A DNA stretch of 64,000 bases from Sunxiuqinia sp965372405 (GTDB taxonomy: Bacteria; Bacteroidota; Bacteroidia; Bacteroidales; Prolixibacteraceae), in NCBI GenBank assembly GCA_965372405.1, contig CBDVCE010000001.1, positions 94,519-158,518 on the forward strand, given 5' to 3'. Below the pieces are notes generated by a model, which made no database searches, was not told the DNA's origin, and saw only the letters and a program-made list of their open reading frames with translations. Positions 53,733 to 63,522 of this stretch are shown piece by piece; within the stretch, counting starts at the first letter, position 1; the number at the start of each line of letters is the position of its first letter. The position numbers were made by a program, and so were the translations under genes.

Positions 53733-54957
53733 ATTCTTTAATTTTTCGATACAGCGTTCGCTCGGAAATTCCAAGTTCCTGTGCTGCATATTTTCTTTTG
53801 CCCTTATGCTTTTCAAGAGCTTTTTTTATCAATTCAATCTCCTTATCCTCTAAAGACAAAGATTCCTCTACAAACTCTTCAGTATCCTGAATATTGGGTT
53901 GTTCTACATTATCGTACTGAACCTGAGCCGATTGAGGTTGCTCAGGGACAAAATGGCCTTCTTCCTTCTCATAAAGTTTCCGAATAATCTGAGCGTTTTC
54001 AGAATGAGTATCAGGATGCTGAGTTCCTTCCTGCAGAATATCAAGAACCAACTTCTTCAAATCAGTCATGTCCTTCTTCATATCAAAAAGAACCTTGTAA
54101 AGAATTTCGCGTTCTGTAGCAAACGTTTCCTCATCCACCCCTTTGTATAAAGCAGGAAGCTTCGTTCCTCCAGCGGCTGGAATGTAAGCACGCATTACAT
54201 CTCCCCCTATTGAACGTTCTTTCTCTATAATTGAAATTTGCTCCGTAATATTTTTCAACTGGCGAACATTACCGGGCCAATCGAAATTACTAAGTACCAA
54301 TTGAGCCTCTTCATTCAATCGGACAGGGGGCATCCGGTATCGTTCTGCAAAGTCAAGTGCAAACTTTCTAAACAAAAGATAAATATCCTCCTTACGATCT
54401 CTTAATGGAAGTACCCGGATTGGAACAGTATTCAGACGATAATACAAATCTTCTCTAAACTTACCATTCTCAATTGCCGTAGGAATAACGACATTAGTTG
54501 CGGTAACAACCCTCACATTGGTCTTTAAAACTTTTGAGGAACCAACTTTCATAAATTCACCAGCTTCCAAAACACGAAGCAAACGAACCTGTGTAGATAA
54601 TGGCAACTCACCGATCTCATCAAGAAAAATAGTACCTCCATCTGCTTCCTCAAAATAACCCTTTCGATCAGAAAGGGCACCCGTAAATGCTCCTTTTTCA
54701 TGACCAAAAAGTTCAGAATCTATCGTACCCTCAGGAATAGCACCACAGTTTACTGCAATGTATTTCCCGTGCTTACGAGCCGAAAATTGATGTATAATTT
54801 GCGGAAAAAACTCCTTTCCGGTACCACTTTCACCAATTATTAAAACTGACAAGTCGGTAGGTGCAACTTGTACCGCAACTTCTATTGAACGGTTCAATTC
54901 AGAAGCATTACCAATAATCTCAAAACGTTGTTTTATTTCCTGAATATCCATAGACAT
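53719..54957 (-). CDS. Sigma-54-dependent transcriptional activator
   Basis: A 412-residue AAA+ activator: central domain from about residue 10 to 245 with Walker A GESGTGKEFF, the sigma-54-contacting loop GAFTGA, Walker B GGTIFLDEIGEL and the arginine-finger region FREDLYYRLNTVPI; C-terminal Fis-type helix-turn-helix (YAAQELGISERTLYRKIKEY). There is no N-terminal receiver, GAF or PAS domain, so activity is probably set by level or by a separate partner. Two starts (54957 or 54951) are equally likely. It leads the lptE-TPR-secG unit and may regulate envelope functions; the regulon is unknown. Confidence 0.93.
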   Translation of the reverse strand: MSMDIQEIKQRFEIIGNASELNRSIEVAVQVAPTDLSVLIIGESGTGKEFFPQIIHQFSARKHGKYIAVNCGAIPEGTIDSELFGHEKGAFTGALSDRKGYFEEADGGTIFLDEIGELPLSTQVRLLRVLEAGEFMKVGSSKVLKTNVRVVTATNVVIPTAIENGKFREDLYYRLNTVPIRVLPLRDRKEDIYLLFRKFALDFAERYRMPPVRLNEEAQLVLSNFDWPGNVRQLKNITEQISIIEKERSIGGDVMRAYIPAAGGTKLPALYKGVDEETFATEREILYKVLFDMKKDMTDLKKLVLDILQEGTQHPDTHSENAQIIRKLYEKEEGHFVPEQPQSAQVQYDNVEQPNIQDTEEFVEESLSLEDKEIELIKKALEKHKGKRKYAAQELGISERTLYRKIKEYDIS

Positions 54958-55114
54958 GAATCATCTTTAGTTTTGCAAAGGTAAAATTTTAAGTAAAATC
55001 AGAAGCTAAAAAAGGTTAAACTCTGCCATTTTGTCGGTTAATGATAGTCTTTTAACTTTCGTTAGTAGTCATTCTTCCCTACTTTGCAATAGGATTCCTT
55101 CAAATTCAAAATTG

Positions 55115-55122
55115 TATATTTG
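55115..55122 (+). promoter_or_regulatory. -7 box for the glycosidase gene
   Basis: TATATTTG matches TAnnTTTG exactly, 51 bp before the start at 55174. Confidence 0.5.
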
Positions 55123-55173
55123 CTATAAGTTAGCTTAGAAAAAAGTTAAAATCCCTGTAAAATCTAGCCTTTG

Positions 55174-57822
55174 ATGAAAAAATATTTACTCTTGACACTT
55201 CTCTTTGTTTTGACTTTTCTTATCTCGATTGCAAATCCTGACACTAAAAAAAGAGAAGCGAACCTGAATGATTTGAGTAGCTGTGTGCAAAACACGCAAG
55301 TTCCTTTTAAAGCAAAAGGTAATTTTATTTCCGTCTGGGATGGAAGAGATTATACACAAATCTTTATAAAAGGAATTAATCTAGGAGTTTCAGTCCCAGG
55401 AACGCAACCAGGTGAATTAGCCGCAACAAGAGAACAATATCGACGGTGGTTTAAAGAAATTAAAGACATTGGATACAATTGCATTCAACTTTACACCTTA
55501 CATTTTCCAAGATTTTATGAGGAATTATTTGATTATAATATTCATCACCCAGAAAGCCCTTTATTGGTTTTTCAAGGAATTTGGCTAGATGAATTGTCCC
55601 CAAACTTTTATAATCAAACTTCAGCTTTTGAGCAGGAAATAGAATTTGTAATTAACTGTGTTCACGGTAATAAAACAATACCAAGCCGACTGGGGAAAGC
55701 TTATGGTAGTTACAGTACTGATATCTCGAGGTGGGTGATTGGCTATACTATTGGAAGAGAATTATACCCATCAGAAATTAGTACTACAAATTCTCAAAAC
55801 AGCGGAAGCACATCTTATAATGGAGCATTTTTATCCATCGCTTCAGGGACTCCATCAGAGACATGGATTACTGCGAGAATGGACAAGGTTATTAACTATG
55901 AACACAGCATTTATGAAACCCAACGCCCAGTAGGATTTTCGAGTTGGGCAACACTCGATCCACTCACACACCCTACCGAAAACAACTATACTGATAGTCA
56001 GGAAGATAGCGAAGAGATTGATTTCACCAAGATTGATGGTTCGAATGCTGATGCAGGTTTTTATATAAGTTGCCATGCTTATCCTTATTACCCCGATTTT
56101 ATTTCTGATGAACCATCCTATCAAACCAAGCAAGATATTTTCGGCCCAAACAGCTACCTGGGCTACCTCATGGATTTAAAAAGCTACTATTCAGACATCC
56201 CCTTAATTATAGGTGAATTTGGAATTCCAACTAGTTGGGGAGTTGCTCATTATTCACATAGCAAGATGAATCAGGGAGGTATTACCGAAGAAATGCATGG
56301 TGTTTATTCCATTCGAATGCTTAATAATATTCAGGAAGCCGAACTTGCCGGAGGTATTCAATTCTCCTGGCTTGATGAATGGTTCAAAAACACCTGGATC
56401 ACACGCCCACTTTCAAACGCTGACTCTCGCCCTATTTGGCATAACATCACTACTCCTGAACAAAATTATGGATTGGTTTCCTTTGCCCAGAAACTTGGAA
56501 AAACAACTTCTGTTGGAAAGTATAATTCATCAAATGTTTCAGAAATAAAAACATCTGCCGACCCTAGCTTTTTCAATGTGGTTATCCGCACCAAAACAGA
56601 AGAACACATGGATGATGACTACTGGCTTGCAATAGACACCCACGACAAAAATACAGGAGAATCAATCCTTCCAAATGGACAGTCAATTTCTGTTTCAGGA
56701 CAAATCCTCCGTTCAGAATTTGCTCTAAAAATTAACTTAAGCGACACAATTGCTAAGCTTTATGTGACTAAAGCCTATGATGTTTTTAATGTAAATACAG
56801 ATGTAAGACACGACACGATTGTATCAACCTCAACAAACGGAGAACCTTGGGAATTGGTTCGGTGGCGTACAAACTACTCTAAGAACAACATTCAGTATAT
56901 CGGAAACCTAAAGGTTGAGCATATCGAGAAGCCTTATAGTTTTTTGAGTGGAGTAAACTGGAATTCCGACAGCATATGCATCAGGCTTCCATGGACCATC
57001 ATCAATTTTCGCGATCCAACTCAAAAAGAAGTAATGCACTACACATCATCAAGAGTTGGGAGTACAATCAATGTACTTACAAGCGATAAAGTTTCCGACG
57101 GAGTTGCACTGACATTGATCCTCAAAAATGAGAAGTTTCAAACATCAAGATACAACTGGAGCACCTGGAATATTGCAGACATTAGAAACAATCCTCCAAT
57201 TGAAAGACAAAAGAGATCAGTGCTTTACATTAAGGAACATATTACTGATTTCAATAGTGCACCACTTTCTGAATGTGATTCATACACTGTTCTACCGAAT
57301 GGACTTCTTGAAGTGAAAGCTTCTGAAGGGCTTTTGTCAAATGATCTGGATTATGATGGAGACGAATTGGAAGTAGTTCAACCATTTGGTTATATAACTT
57401 TTAAAGGAAATCTCTTTTTACATCCTGATGGTTCATTTGTATACGAACCTGCAGCAAACCAAACAGGTGACGATGAGTTTATGTATTATGCTACTGATGG
57501 TGATTTGTACAGCAAATTAGTAACAGTAACTATCAATATTAAAGACAATAATGTTGGAACAAGCAACGAAGATATTGCCTATAAAACTGAACTTAAAATA
57601 TACCCTAACCCAAGTAGCGGCCTTTATCAGGTCAAACTCTCTGGATCTAATTTTACACTTAAAAATCTGATGATATACAATTCGACAGGTCAGCTTGTGA
57701 AAATTATAGAACAGATTGAAGATGGAGAACAGATTGATTTAAGCAATCAACAAAGCGGAATATTCTACATTAAATACATAGATAACAATGAGCAATCTGT
57801 GAAACGAATAGTGAAAATCTAA
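55174..57822 (+). CDS. T9SS-exported clan GH-A-like glycoside hydrolase
   Basis: An 882-residue secreted protein (start ATG 55174; a TTG at 55171 precedes it). Signal peptide is followed by a TIM-barrel-like region (about residues 50-470) with GINLGVSVPG, the possible acid/base Glu196 in TIGRELYP and the possible nucleophile Glu348 in IIGEFGIPTSWG, the two-glutamate pattern of clan GH-A. A middle region of unknown type, a cadherin/VCBS-like domain (about 710-790, LLSNDLDYDGDELEV) and a type A T9SS sorting domain (last 75 residues, LKIYPNPSSGLYQV) complete it. It would act on or near the cell surface. It faces a glycosyltransferase operon and may process that polymer. The glycosidase family and substrate are not assigned. 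Confidence 0.82.
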   Translation: MKKYLLLTLLFVLTFLISIANPDTKKREANLNDLSSCVQNTQVPFKAKGNFISVWDGRDYTQIFIKGINLGVSVPGTQPGELAATREQYRRWFKEIKDIGYNCIQLYTLHFPRFYEELFDYNIHHPESPLLVFQGIWLDELSPNFYNQTSAFEQEIEFVINCVHGNKTIPSRLGKAYGSYSTDISRWVIGYTIGRELYPSEISTTNSQNSGSTSYNGAFLSIASGTPSETWITARMDKVINYEHSIYETQRPVGFSSWATLDPLTHPTENNYTDSQEDSEEIDFTKIDGSNADAGFYISCHAYPYYPDFISDEPSYQTKQDIFGPNSYLGYLMDLKSYYSDIPLIIGEFGIPTSWGVAHYSHSKMNQGGITEEMHGVYSIRMLNNIQEAELAGGIQFSWLDEWFKNTWITRPLSNADSRPIWHNITTPEQNYGLVSFAQKLGKTTSVGKYNSSNVSEIKTSADPSFFNVVIRTKTEEHMDDDYWLAIDTHDKNTGESILPNGQSISVSGQILRSEFALKINLSDTIAKLYVTKAYDVFNVNTDVRHDTIVSTSTNGEPWELVRWRTNYSKNNIQYIGNLKVEHIEKPYSFLSGVNWNSDSICIRLPWTIINFRDPTQKEVMHYTSSRVGSTINVLTSDKVSDGVALTLILKNEKFQTSRYNWSTWNIADIRNNPPIERQKRSVLYIKEHITDFNSAPLSECDSYTVLPNGLLEVKASEGLLSNDLDYDGDELEVVQPFGYITFKGNLFLHPDGSFVYEPAANQTGDDEFMYYATDGDLYSKLVTVTINIKDNNVGTSNEDIAYKTELKIYPNPSSGLYQVKLSGSNFTLKNLMIYNSTGQLVKIIEQIEDGEQIDLSNQQSGIFYIKYIDNNEQSVKRIVKI

Positions 57823-57831
57823 AATAGATTA

Positions 57832-59265
57832 TTACTTCTTTTGAAGATTATTTAAGCCTACTCTTGTCATATTACCCCATGTCCGTTTTTTCATTATGAA
57901 ATAATCAATATTCCCCTGTATAGACCAAAATAAAACCAGTGGGTGATAAATAAATGGTTCAATCCAGGCTGCCAGGAGAAGCCTAAAAACCATACTTTTC
58001 TTCTTGTATCGATGGAACGCAATATGATCAAAAAGAATGGCGTAAGTTGTAAATGAAATTGAGAAAAAATACACAAACAATAGCATCACAAAAAAGTAAG
58101 GCCAGTTAGCCTCTCCAAGACTTGCTACAATTACAAAATAAATGATTCCAAATAATTCTACCAGCGGAGCGAGCCACTCAAAAATAACCCAGAATGGATG
58201 AGATATCATTCCCATTAAACCATATTTAGGACGCAGAAACACATCCCAATGGCTAAACAATGTTTCAATTGTCCCTCGTGTCCATCGGTTTCGTTGTCGA
58301 CCCAAAATTTTCAAGTTCGCAGGTGCTTCGGTCCAACATAACGGATCAGGAATATAAACTACCTTATACTTCTTTTTTTGATCAGCCATGTATTTGCGAA
58401 TACGCACTACCATCTCCATATCTTCACCAACAGTAAATCGCTGATATCCACCACAAGCAATTACAATTTCTTTATCAAAAAGGCCTAATGCTCCTGAAAT
58501 AATTAGCAAACCATTTAATCTACTCCATGCAAGACGCCCCAGCAAAAAAGCCCGGTTGTATTCAAGAACCTGGAAAAGTGGCAATAATTTTTTAGGCAAT
58601 CTGATATCCACTAAATGACCATCTTCTATTTTACATGAATTGGCAATGCGAATTACTCCTCCCGTTGCAATAACTTTCGCCCCAGTTTGTTCCAAAAATG
58701 GCTTAACCATTTTCTGCAATGCATATGGATCAATGATAGAATCAACATCAATCGAAATAAAATAATCACCCTTGGCTACATTAAGTCCAGCGTTTAAAGC
58801 ATCGGCTTTCCCACCATTTGCTTTATCAATTATTGTGAGATTATTATAAGCTTTCTTTTTCGATTTGTAAATCCCTCTAACCTCCTGACATTTAATTTTT
58901 TCATTAAATACAAAACTTACTCTTTCCAATTCAAAAGCTTCAATAACTTTTATAAGGGAATCATCATGACTACCGTCATTGATTACAATTACCTCGAAAT
59001 TAGTATAATATAAAGCCAGTAATGCTTTAACATTCTCAACAATATTTAACGATTCATTAAATGCAGGTGCTAATATTGAAATATTTGGAGCAAATGGAGA
59101 GGAAAGGACTTCAGTATTACTACTAATCTTTGCAGTTGAGTAGAATCTTCTTAACACAAAAGCAGAGATTACTGCCAAAATAAAGTATACTGAGAAAATA
59201 CTCAAAGCATAGTACAGAATAAAATTCTCAACCCAAAAAGATATTATTTTACCTATAATTTCCAT
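57832..59265 (-). CDS. Processive family 2 glycosyltransferase (polysaccharide synthase)
   Basis: A 477-residue membrane glycosyltransferase. An N-terminal helix (about 17-37) precedes the GT-A domain with NDGS (96-99), the DxD motif DVD (173-175), the catalytic-base motif GED (280-282) and QRNRW (324-328), the QxxRW signature of processive synthases such as cellulose, hyaluronan and poly-GlcNAc synthases. Three or four membrane helices follow (about 345-460). No PilZ domain is present, so c-di-GMP control through this protein is not indicated. It is the last gene of a four-gene operon, overlapping the previous stop by 1 bp. The sugar used is unknown. Confidence 0.9.
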   Translation of the reverse strand: MEIIGKIISFWVENFILYYALSIFSVYFILAVISAFVLRRFYSTAKISSNTEVLSSPFAPNISILAPAFNESLNIVENVKALLALYYTNFEVIVINDGSHDDSLIKVIEAFELERVSFVFNEKIKCQEVRGIYKSKKKAYNNLTIIDKANGGKADALNAGLNVAKGDYFISIDVDSIIDPYALQKMVKPFLEQTGAKVIATGGVIRIANSCKIEDGHLVDIRLPKKLLPLFQVLEYNRAFLLGRLAWSRLNGLLIISGALGLFDKEIVIACGGYQRFTVGEDMEMVVRIRKYMADQKKKYKVVYIPDPLCWTEAPANLKILGRQRNRWTRGTIETLFSHWDVFLRPKYGLMGMISHPFWVIFEWLAPLVELFGIIYFVIVASLGEANWPYFFVMLLFVYFFSISFTTYAILFDHIAFHRYKKKSMVFRLLLAAWIEPFIYHPLVLFWSIQGNIDYFIMKKRTWGNMTRVGLNNLQKK

Positions 59266-60662
59266 TAGTTTCGGGGGTCTTTAATGTGTTCTATGTATGG
59301 CTGCAAATCTACTTCAGATTCTTCATTAAATTCTTTTAAGTGATTGATTCCCTTTTCACCCATATTATGAATTACACGACAAGCAGCAAGTCTCATTTCA
59401 ATATCATTTCCCTGCAAAAGATTATCAAGAAAATCGAAATCAGTTTCATCACCAATATTCTCTAATGAATCTACAATTTCCAGTTGGTTACGCCTTGTTT
59501 CCAGCGCATACTTACCTTTTACAATTTCTTTGGCATTAAGCAAACTCATATTATTAACAGCCTGATAAGCATAAAAACGAGTTTGATCATTCTCATGATC
59601 CAGCATTGTAATAATTACATCCGAGTTTTCGGTCTGTTGATAATAATTAGTCATTCGTATACAGAAATCCTGAACATCATTATTCTCAGAACGTATCCAT
59701 TGATCGAAAGATGGCACTTCTTTTTCGTGAAGCTTCACGAAGTTTAATGCATTTAGCTGTGCCCACTGCGAGAAGGGTCTTTTAAGATTATCAAGAAAAT
59801 CAAATGAAGCCGCCTCATCTAAATAGACATATGCAATTTGAGCCTCATTCCGAACCATGTCATTTTTATCACGAATATATCTTGCAATAATATTTTTTGC
59901 ACCCGATGGGTACATATTAGAAAGTTCTCGAATCCCCTGAATACGCTTATGAAAAAATATGGATGAAATTTTTCGAATTGACTCATATTGTAAACCTAAA
60001 CGTAAATACAACATCAAAATCCGATCACTGTACTCTCCACTTAGATTATTCAAATAATTAAAAAGAATATCAATCAATATTTTCCTGCCAGATGTAGTCT
60101 TTATCTTCCCCAGTTTTTGAACCGTTTCAAGGGCTTGTATCTCTTCGAAAAGAAAACTGGTTAAAACATCTTCATAGCGTTCTCTCAAACTTGCATAATA
60201 TTTTTCTCTTGCATTTTTAACCAAATTGGTAATTAGGACAACAAATGCAACCATAAACACATTAAAAAAGAATGCGATAATAAGGCTTAAAAGAACAATC
60301 AACAAAGGGACAGTAAAAATTACGTCAATCACATAATCAAATACTGGTTCAGCTTTCTTTCCAAAAACTTGATGACCCAATTCCTTTAATTTCTGTTTTG
60401 CTTCTTCTTTTCTGCTTGTCCAAAAGTTTTTATGAGGAAGTTTTTCAGATTTCTTTTGCCAATATTCCTTACGCTCCTCGGGACTTGAAAAACGTTGCGG
60501 ATCAGCGCTACTTTCAGCTAAAAATAAATCTCTGGACTGTTCGTTAATTTGAACATTAGCAATAGGTTGCTCCAATGAAGTCACCTCAACTGCAAAAATA
60601 GCTCCAGTACCCAAAATGAGTACAAAAATAAAGAGAATGATATGGAGCAACTTTTCTTTCAT
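59265..60662 (-). CDS. HEAT-repeat membrane protein of the polysaccharide operon
   Basis: A 465-residue protein (ATG 60662; the frame can begin at TTG 60665). A signal-type N-terminal helix (residues 5-25) and a periplasmic stretch of about 90 charged residues precede one or two membrane helices (about 112-148). The cytoplasmic C-terminal 310 residues are helical pairs of HEAT type (e.g. NEAQIAYVYLDEAASFDFLDNL and EMRLAACRVIHNMGEKGINHL). No catalytic motif is visible. Position between the outer-membrane barrel and the synthase suggests a scaffold joining export and synthesis. TGATG overlap with the upstream gene implies coupled translation. Confidence 0.8.
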   Translation of the reverse strand: MKEKLLHIILFIFVLILGTGAIFAVEVTSLEQPIANVQINEQSRDLFLAESSADPQRFSSPEERKEYWQKKSEKLPHKNFWTSRKEEAKQKLKELGHQVFGKKAEPVFDYVIDVIFTVPLLIVLLSLIIAFFFNVFMVAFVVLITNLVKNAREKYYASLRERYEDVLTSFLFEEIQALETVQKLGKIKTTSGRKILIDILFNYLNNLSGEYSDRILMLYLRLGLQYESIRKISSIFFHKRIQGIRELSNMYPSGAKNIIARYIRDKNDMVRNEAQIAYVYLDEAASFDFLDNLKRPFSQWAQLNALNFVKLHEKEVPSFDQWIRSENNDVQDFCIRMTNYYQQTENSDVIITMLDHENDQTRFYAYQAVNNMSLLNAKEIVKGKYALETRRNQLEIVDSLENIGDETDFDFLDNLLQGNDIEMRLAACRVIHNMGEKGINHLKEFNEESEVDLQPYIEHIKDPRN

Positions 60663-61957
60663 CAAAACAAAAATGATATAGCGCTTCTTAAAATGAGTTG
60701 ATTACTTCGTCGTTCAAAATCGTATTCCGAATTTACAAATCCAGTTTCTAGCTCAAATGATATTAATTTTGAAATCCTTTGTTTCCATTGCATTTCCACT
60801 CGCCATGTATTTAATCCGTCCTTTGGAGGTCCCGAAGTATAGAATACAGGATTTTCAGGTGATGTTCCTGTTCCAATTAGCCACTCAATATAACTCATCT
60901 CAGGCTTCAAAAAAGTACGTATAGAGAGTGAATATTGGAAAAATGTTTCTTCCCCATTATCGATCACATAAGGACGGGCTGAAACCCAAAAACCACTGAA
61001 GTATTTCCCTATTGAGCCTGTATAAATACTTACATTTACATCAGGATCTTCAGCTGGGGTAAAATGCATGTAACGATATCCAGCTGATAATTCAACACTA
61101 CTCCTTTTAAAAACATGATAATATTCGGCTCCTATTCGGTTCTCCGGGAAAAAAACATCATCTGAGAGAGCATAATTTAAGTACATATAATTGTACTTAT
61201 TAAACTTTGGATAACACTCTAATGAATACTGAACAGAAACATCAGTATCATAAATAGTACCACCTTCTTCTAGAAAATCACCAAAATATGCCTTTGCCGA
61301 GAAATAGCCAACTGAAGTATTTCGTCCGTAGCCTATAGAACTCATATGCCAACGTCTGTAAAATGGTTTATTATGACCATCAACATAATGCTCTAATCGA
61401 AATTCATTTTTCCACTCCCTCATCTCAATTGTCTTCAGAATTTCCTTCCCCTTTTTATTAGAAGGATACTCTTTAAGCAAAGCATTACCACTTTCAATAG
61501 CTAAATCATAATCCTGAGCGACATAATCAGCAGTAGTAATTTTAAGCAATAACTTTTCGTTGTTTGGGAATATTTTAAGAGCATTTTTGGCTACCTTCTT
61601 AGAAGAATTAGAATCTTCATTCCAAAGATAGAAGTCACATAGAGCAAGATGTGCATCCAGGTTTTCGTTATCATCTCTAATGTATTTGCTTATTTCATTT
61701 ATAGCCGCAGCGTAATCTCGCCCCCAACCCATTACCCTAGCCTTAAGGATATAAGCATCACTATAATCAGGATATTTATTCAAAAGTCTTTCAGCCATAG
61801 AAATGGCTTTTTTGTACTTACCCTCAATTGCCTTATCATGAGCAGCATGCATCAACGAATCAGCATTTAAAAATTCCTGGGCAAACACTGGAGCTTGAAT
61901 TAAAATCGCAATTAGTAAAAGAATAAGCTTCAGTAATCGTTGTCCCTTTTTTATCAT
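60662..61957 (-). CDS. TPR plus YaiO-type outer-membrane beta-barrel protein
   Basis: A 431-residue exported protein: signal peptide (ending near QAPVFAQ), periplasmic tetratricopeptide repeats (about 30-200, e.g. YKKAISMAERLLNKYPDYSDAY), then a barrel of YaiO type (from about 205, WKNEFRLEHYVDG, to the terminal Phe). A TPR domain joined to a barrel is the design of polysaccharide export porins such as PgaA and BcsC, so export of the polymer made by the GT2 synthase is the likely role. It overlaps the response-regulator gene by 4 bp (ATGA) and the HEAT gene by 1 bp. Confidence 0.87.
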   Translation of the reverse strand: MIKKGQRLLKLILLLIAILIQAPVFAQEFLNADSLMHAAHDKAIEGKYKKAISMAERLLNKYPDYSDAYILKARVMGWGRDYAAAINEISKYIRDDNENLDAHLALCDFYLWNEDSNSSKKVAKNALKIFPNNEKLLLKITTADYVAQDYDLAIESGNALLKEYPSNKKGKEILKTIEMREWKNEFRLEHYVDGHNKPFYRRWHMSSIGYGRNTSVGYFSAKAYFGDFLEEGGTIYDTDVSVQYSLECYPKFNKYNYMYLNYALSDDVFFPENRIGAEYYHVFKRSSVELSAGYRYMHFTPAEDPDVNVSIYTGSIGKYFSGFWVSARPYVIDNGEETFFQYSLSIRTFLKPEMSYIEWLIGTGTSPENPVFYTSGPPKDGLNTWRVEMQWKQRISKLISFELETGFVNSEYDFERRSNQLILRSAISFLF

Positions 61958-62316
61958 GTAGCTAGAAGTTTTCTTATTCGGATTGTCAGTTCACTTAAGC
62001 TAAATGGCTTAACGACATAATCATCAGCACCTAATTCAAAGGCCTTTAAAACCGTATCTTCAGCACCATCAGCTGACAAAACCAAAATTGGGGTTTTTCT
62101 ATTCCATTCATTTCTAACGGTATTAATCACTTCATGACCATTAACAAATGGCATATATAAATCTGTAATTAACAAATCAACATCATTGTCCTGCAAATGC
62201 TCTAAACATTCCTTACCATTTAAGACTTTAACTACATCATAACCATCTTTCTGAAGCTTATGATTGATGGTTTCAAGAATCAATTTATTATCTTCTGCTA
62301 CAAGGATTTTTTTCAT
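61954..62316 (-). CDS. Single-domain response regulator
   Basis: A 120-residue CheY-like receiver with no output domain: acidic pair in VAEDNK (residues 6-11), phospho-acceptor Asp52 in ITDLYMPFVNG, Ser81 and Lys103 in VVKPFS. All residues needed for phosphorylation are present. It is the first gene of the polysaccharide operon, so it probably works through protein contact with one of the other products, perhaps the HEAT protein. No kinase is adjacent. Confidence 0.92.
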   Translation of the reverse strand: MKKILVAEDNKLILETINHKLQKDGYDVVKVLNGKECLEHLQDNDVDLLITDLYMPFVNGHEVINTVRNEWNRKTPILVLSADGAEDTVLKAFELGADDYVVKPFSLSELTIRIRKLLAT

Positions 62317-62734
62317 GGAATCGGAATTAACATGTTTGTATTAAAACAATCAGATTTATAGATCATCTAAGTCATTTTCGAACATAGTACCATTTGATAC
62401 AAAATAACCCTACTTGAAAAACTCAAATAAACATTATGCGTGAAAATGGATATACAAATTATCACTATTGAATCATTTATTCAAACAATTTAAAAGAAAT
62501 GTTTAAAAAAATAATCACCAGCTAAAAAATGACCGTATGATGTTTTGCACAAATCTCCGACTAAAATAGCTAAAAAATATGTTATCTGAAGTGGAAGCTG
62601 ATCAAAAAACACACGGGTATCAGAGATATTTTGTTCTTTTGTAAGTCTGCATTCATCTTTTGATGATAAAAAAATTAAATCTTAATTTTATTTTGACTTA
62701 AAATACACATTCCAAACTTTTTTAATTTGATATA
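62317..62734. other. Divergent intergenic region before kdsB
   Basis: 418 bp, AT-rich, between two divergent genes. It should hold both promoters, but no exact TAnnTTTG box or clear hairpin was recognised. Confidence 0.5.
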
Positions 62735-63472
62735 ATGAAATTCATCTGTATAATTCCAGCACGCTATCAATCAACACGTTTCCCTGGAAAACCTCTTGCA
62801 AAACTTGGTAACAAAACTATCATTCAACATGTGTGCGAGAATGCCAGTAAATCTATAGAGAATGTTTGGGTGGCAACAGATGATGAACGAATTGCAAATG
62901 AAGTTTCTGAAATAGGAGGCAAATTTGTAATGACTGGATCACATCATCAAAGTGGAACCGATAGATGTGCTGAAGCTGCCAATATTCTTTCAAAAGAAAT
63001 CGACTTTGATGTCATTGTAAACATTCAGGGAGATGAACCTTTTGTAAGAACGGAGCAGATTGAAGCTTTAAAATCTTGTTTTGCTGATGCAAATACAGAG
63101 ATTGCAACTCTTGTCAAATTAATTGAAGACGAAAAAACATTGTTTAATCCGAACCGTCCAAAGGTAGTTCTGGACAAACAAATGAATGCCTTACTTTTTA
63201 GTCGGTCAACCATTCCTTTTATTCGTGGAGTTGATCAAAAAGACTGGCTTGCATCAAATAAATTCTTTAGCCACCTCGGAATGTACGCGTACAGAATAGA
63301 TGTTTTAAGAGAAATCACGAAACTTTCACAAACACCCCTTGAAATATCAGAATCACTCGAACAACTTCGCTGGCTAGAAAATGGATACAAAATAAAAACT
63401 GCCATTACTGAATTTGAAAGTATTGGCATTGATACTCCAGAAGATCTTGAGTTTGCCAAATCCATGTTATAA
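62735..63472 (+). CDS. kdsB: 3-deoxy-manno-octulosonate cytidylyltransferase
   Basis: Activates Kdo with CTP for lipopolysaccharide core synthesis. The 245-residue protein starts MKFICIIPARYQSTRFPGKPL, the family nucleotide-binding signature. It contains VATDDERI, NIQGDEPFV (metal-binding Asp) and the C-terminal ESLEQLRWLENGYKI motif. Length is typical. It supports a Gram-negative LPS-bearing cell. Confidence 0.97.
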   Translation: MKFICIIPARYQSTRFPGKPLAKLGNKTIIQHVCENASKSIENVWVATDDERIANEVSEIGGKFVMTGSHHQSGTDRCAEAANILSKEIDFDVIVNIQGDEPFVRTEQIEALKSCFADANTEIATLVKLIEDEKTLFNPNRPKVVLDKQMNALLFSRSTIPFIRGVDQKDWLASNKFFSHLGMYAYRIDVLREITKLSQTPLEISESLEQLRWLENGYKIKTAITEFESIGIDTPEDLEFAKSML

Positions 63473-63522
63473 GTCCACTTTAATTTTTGCGTTGTTTCTG
63501 AAGTGGTATAAAGATCGAATTT

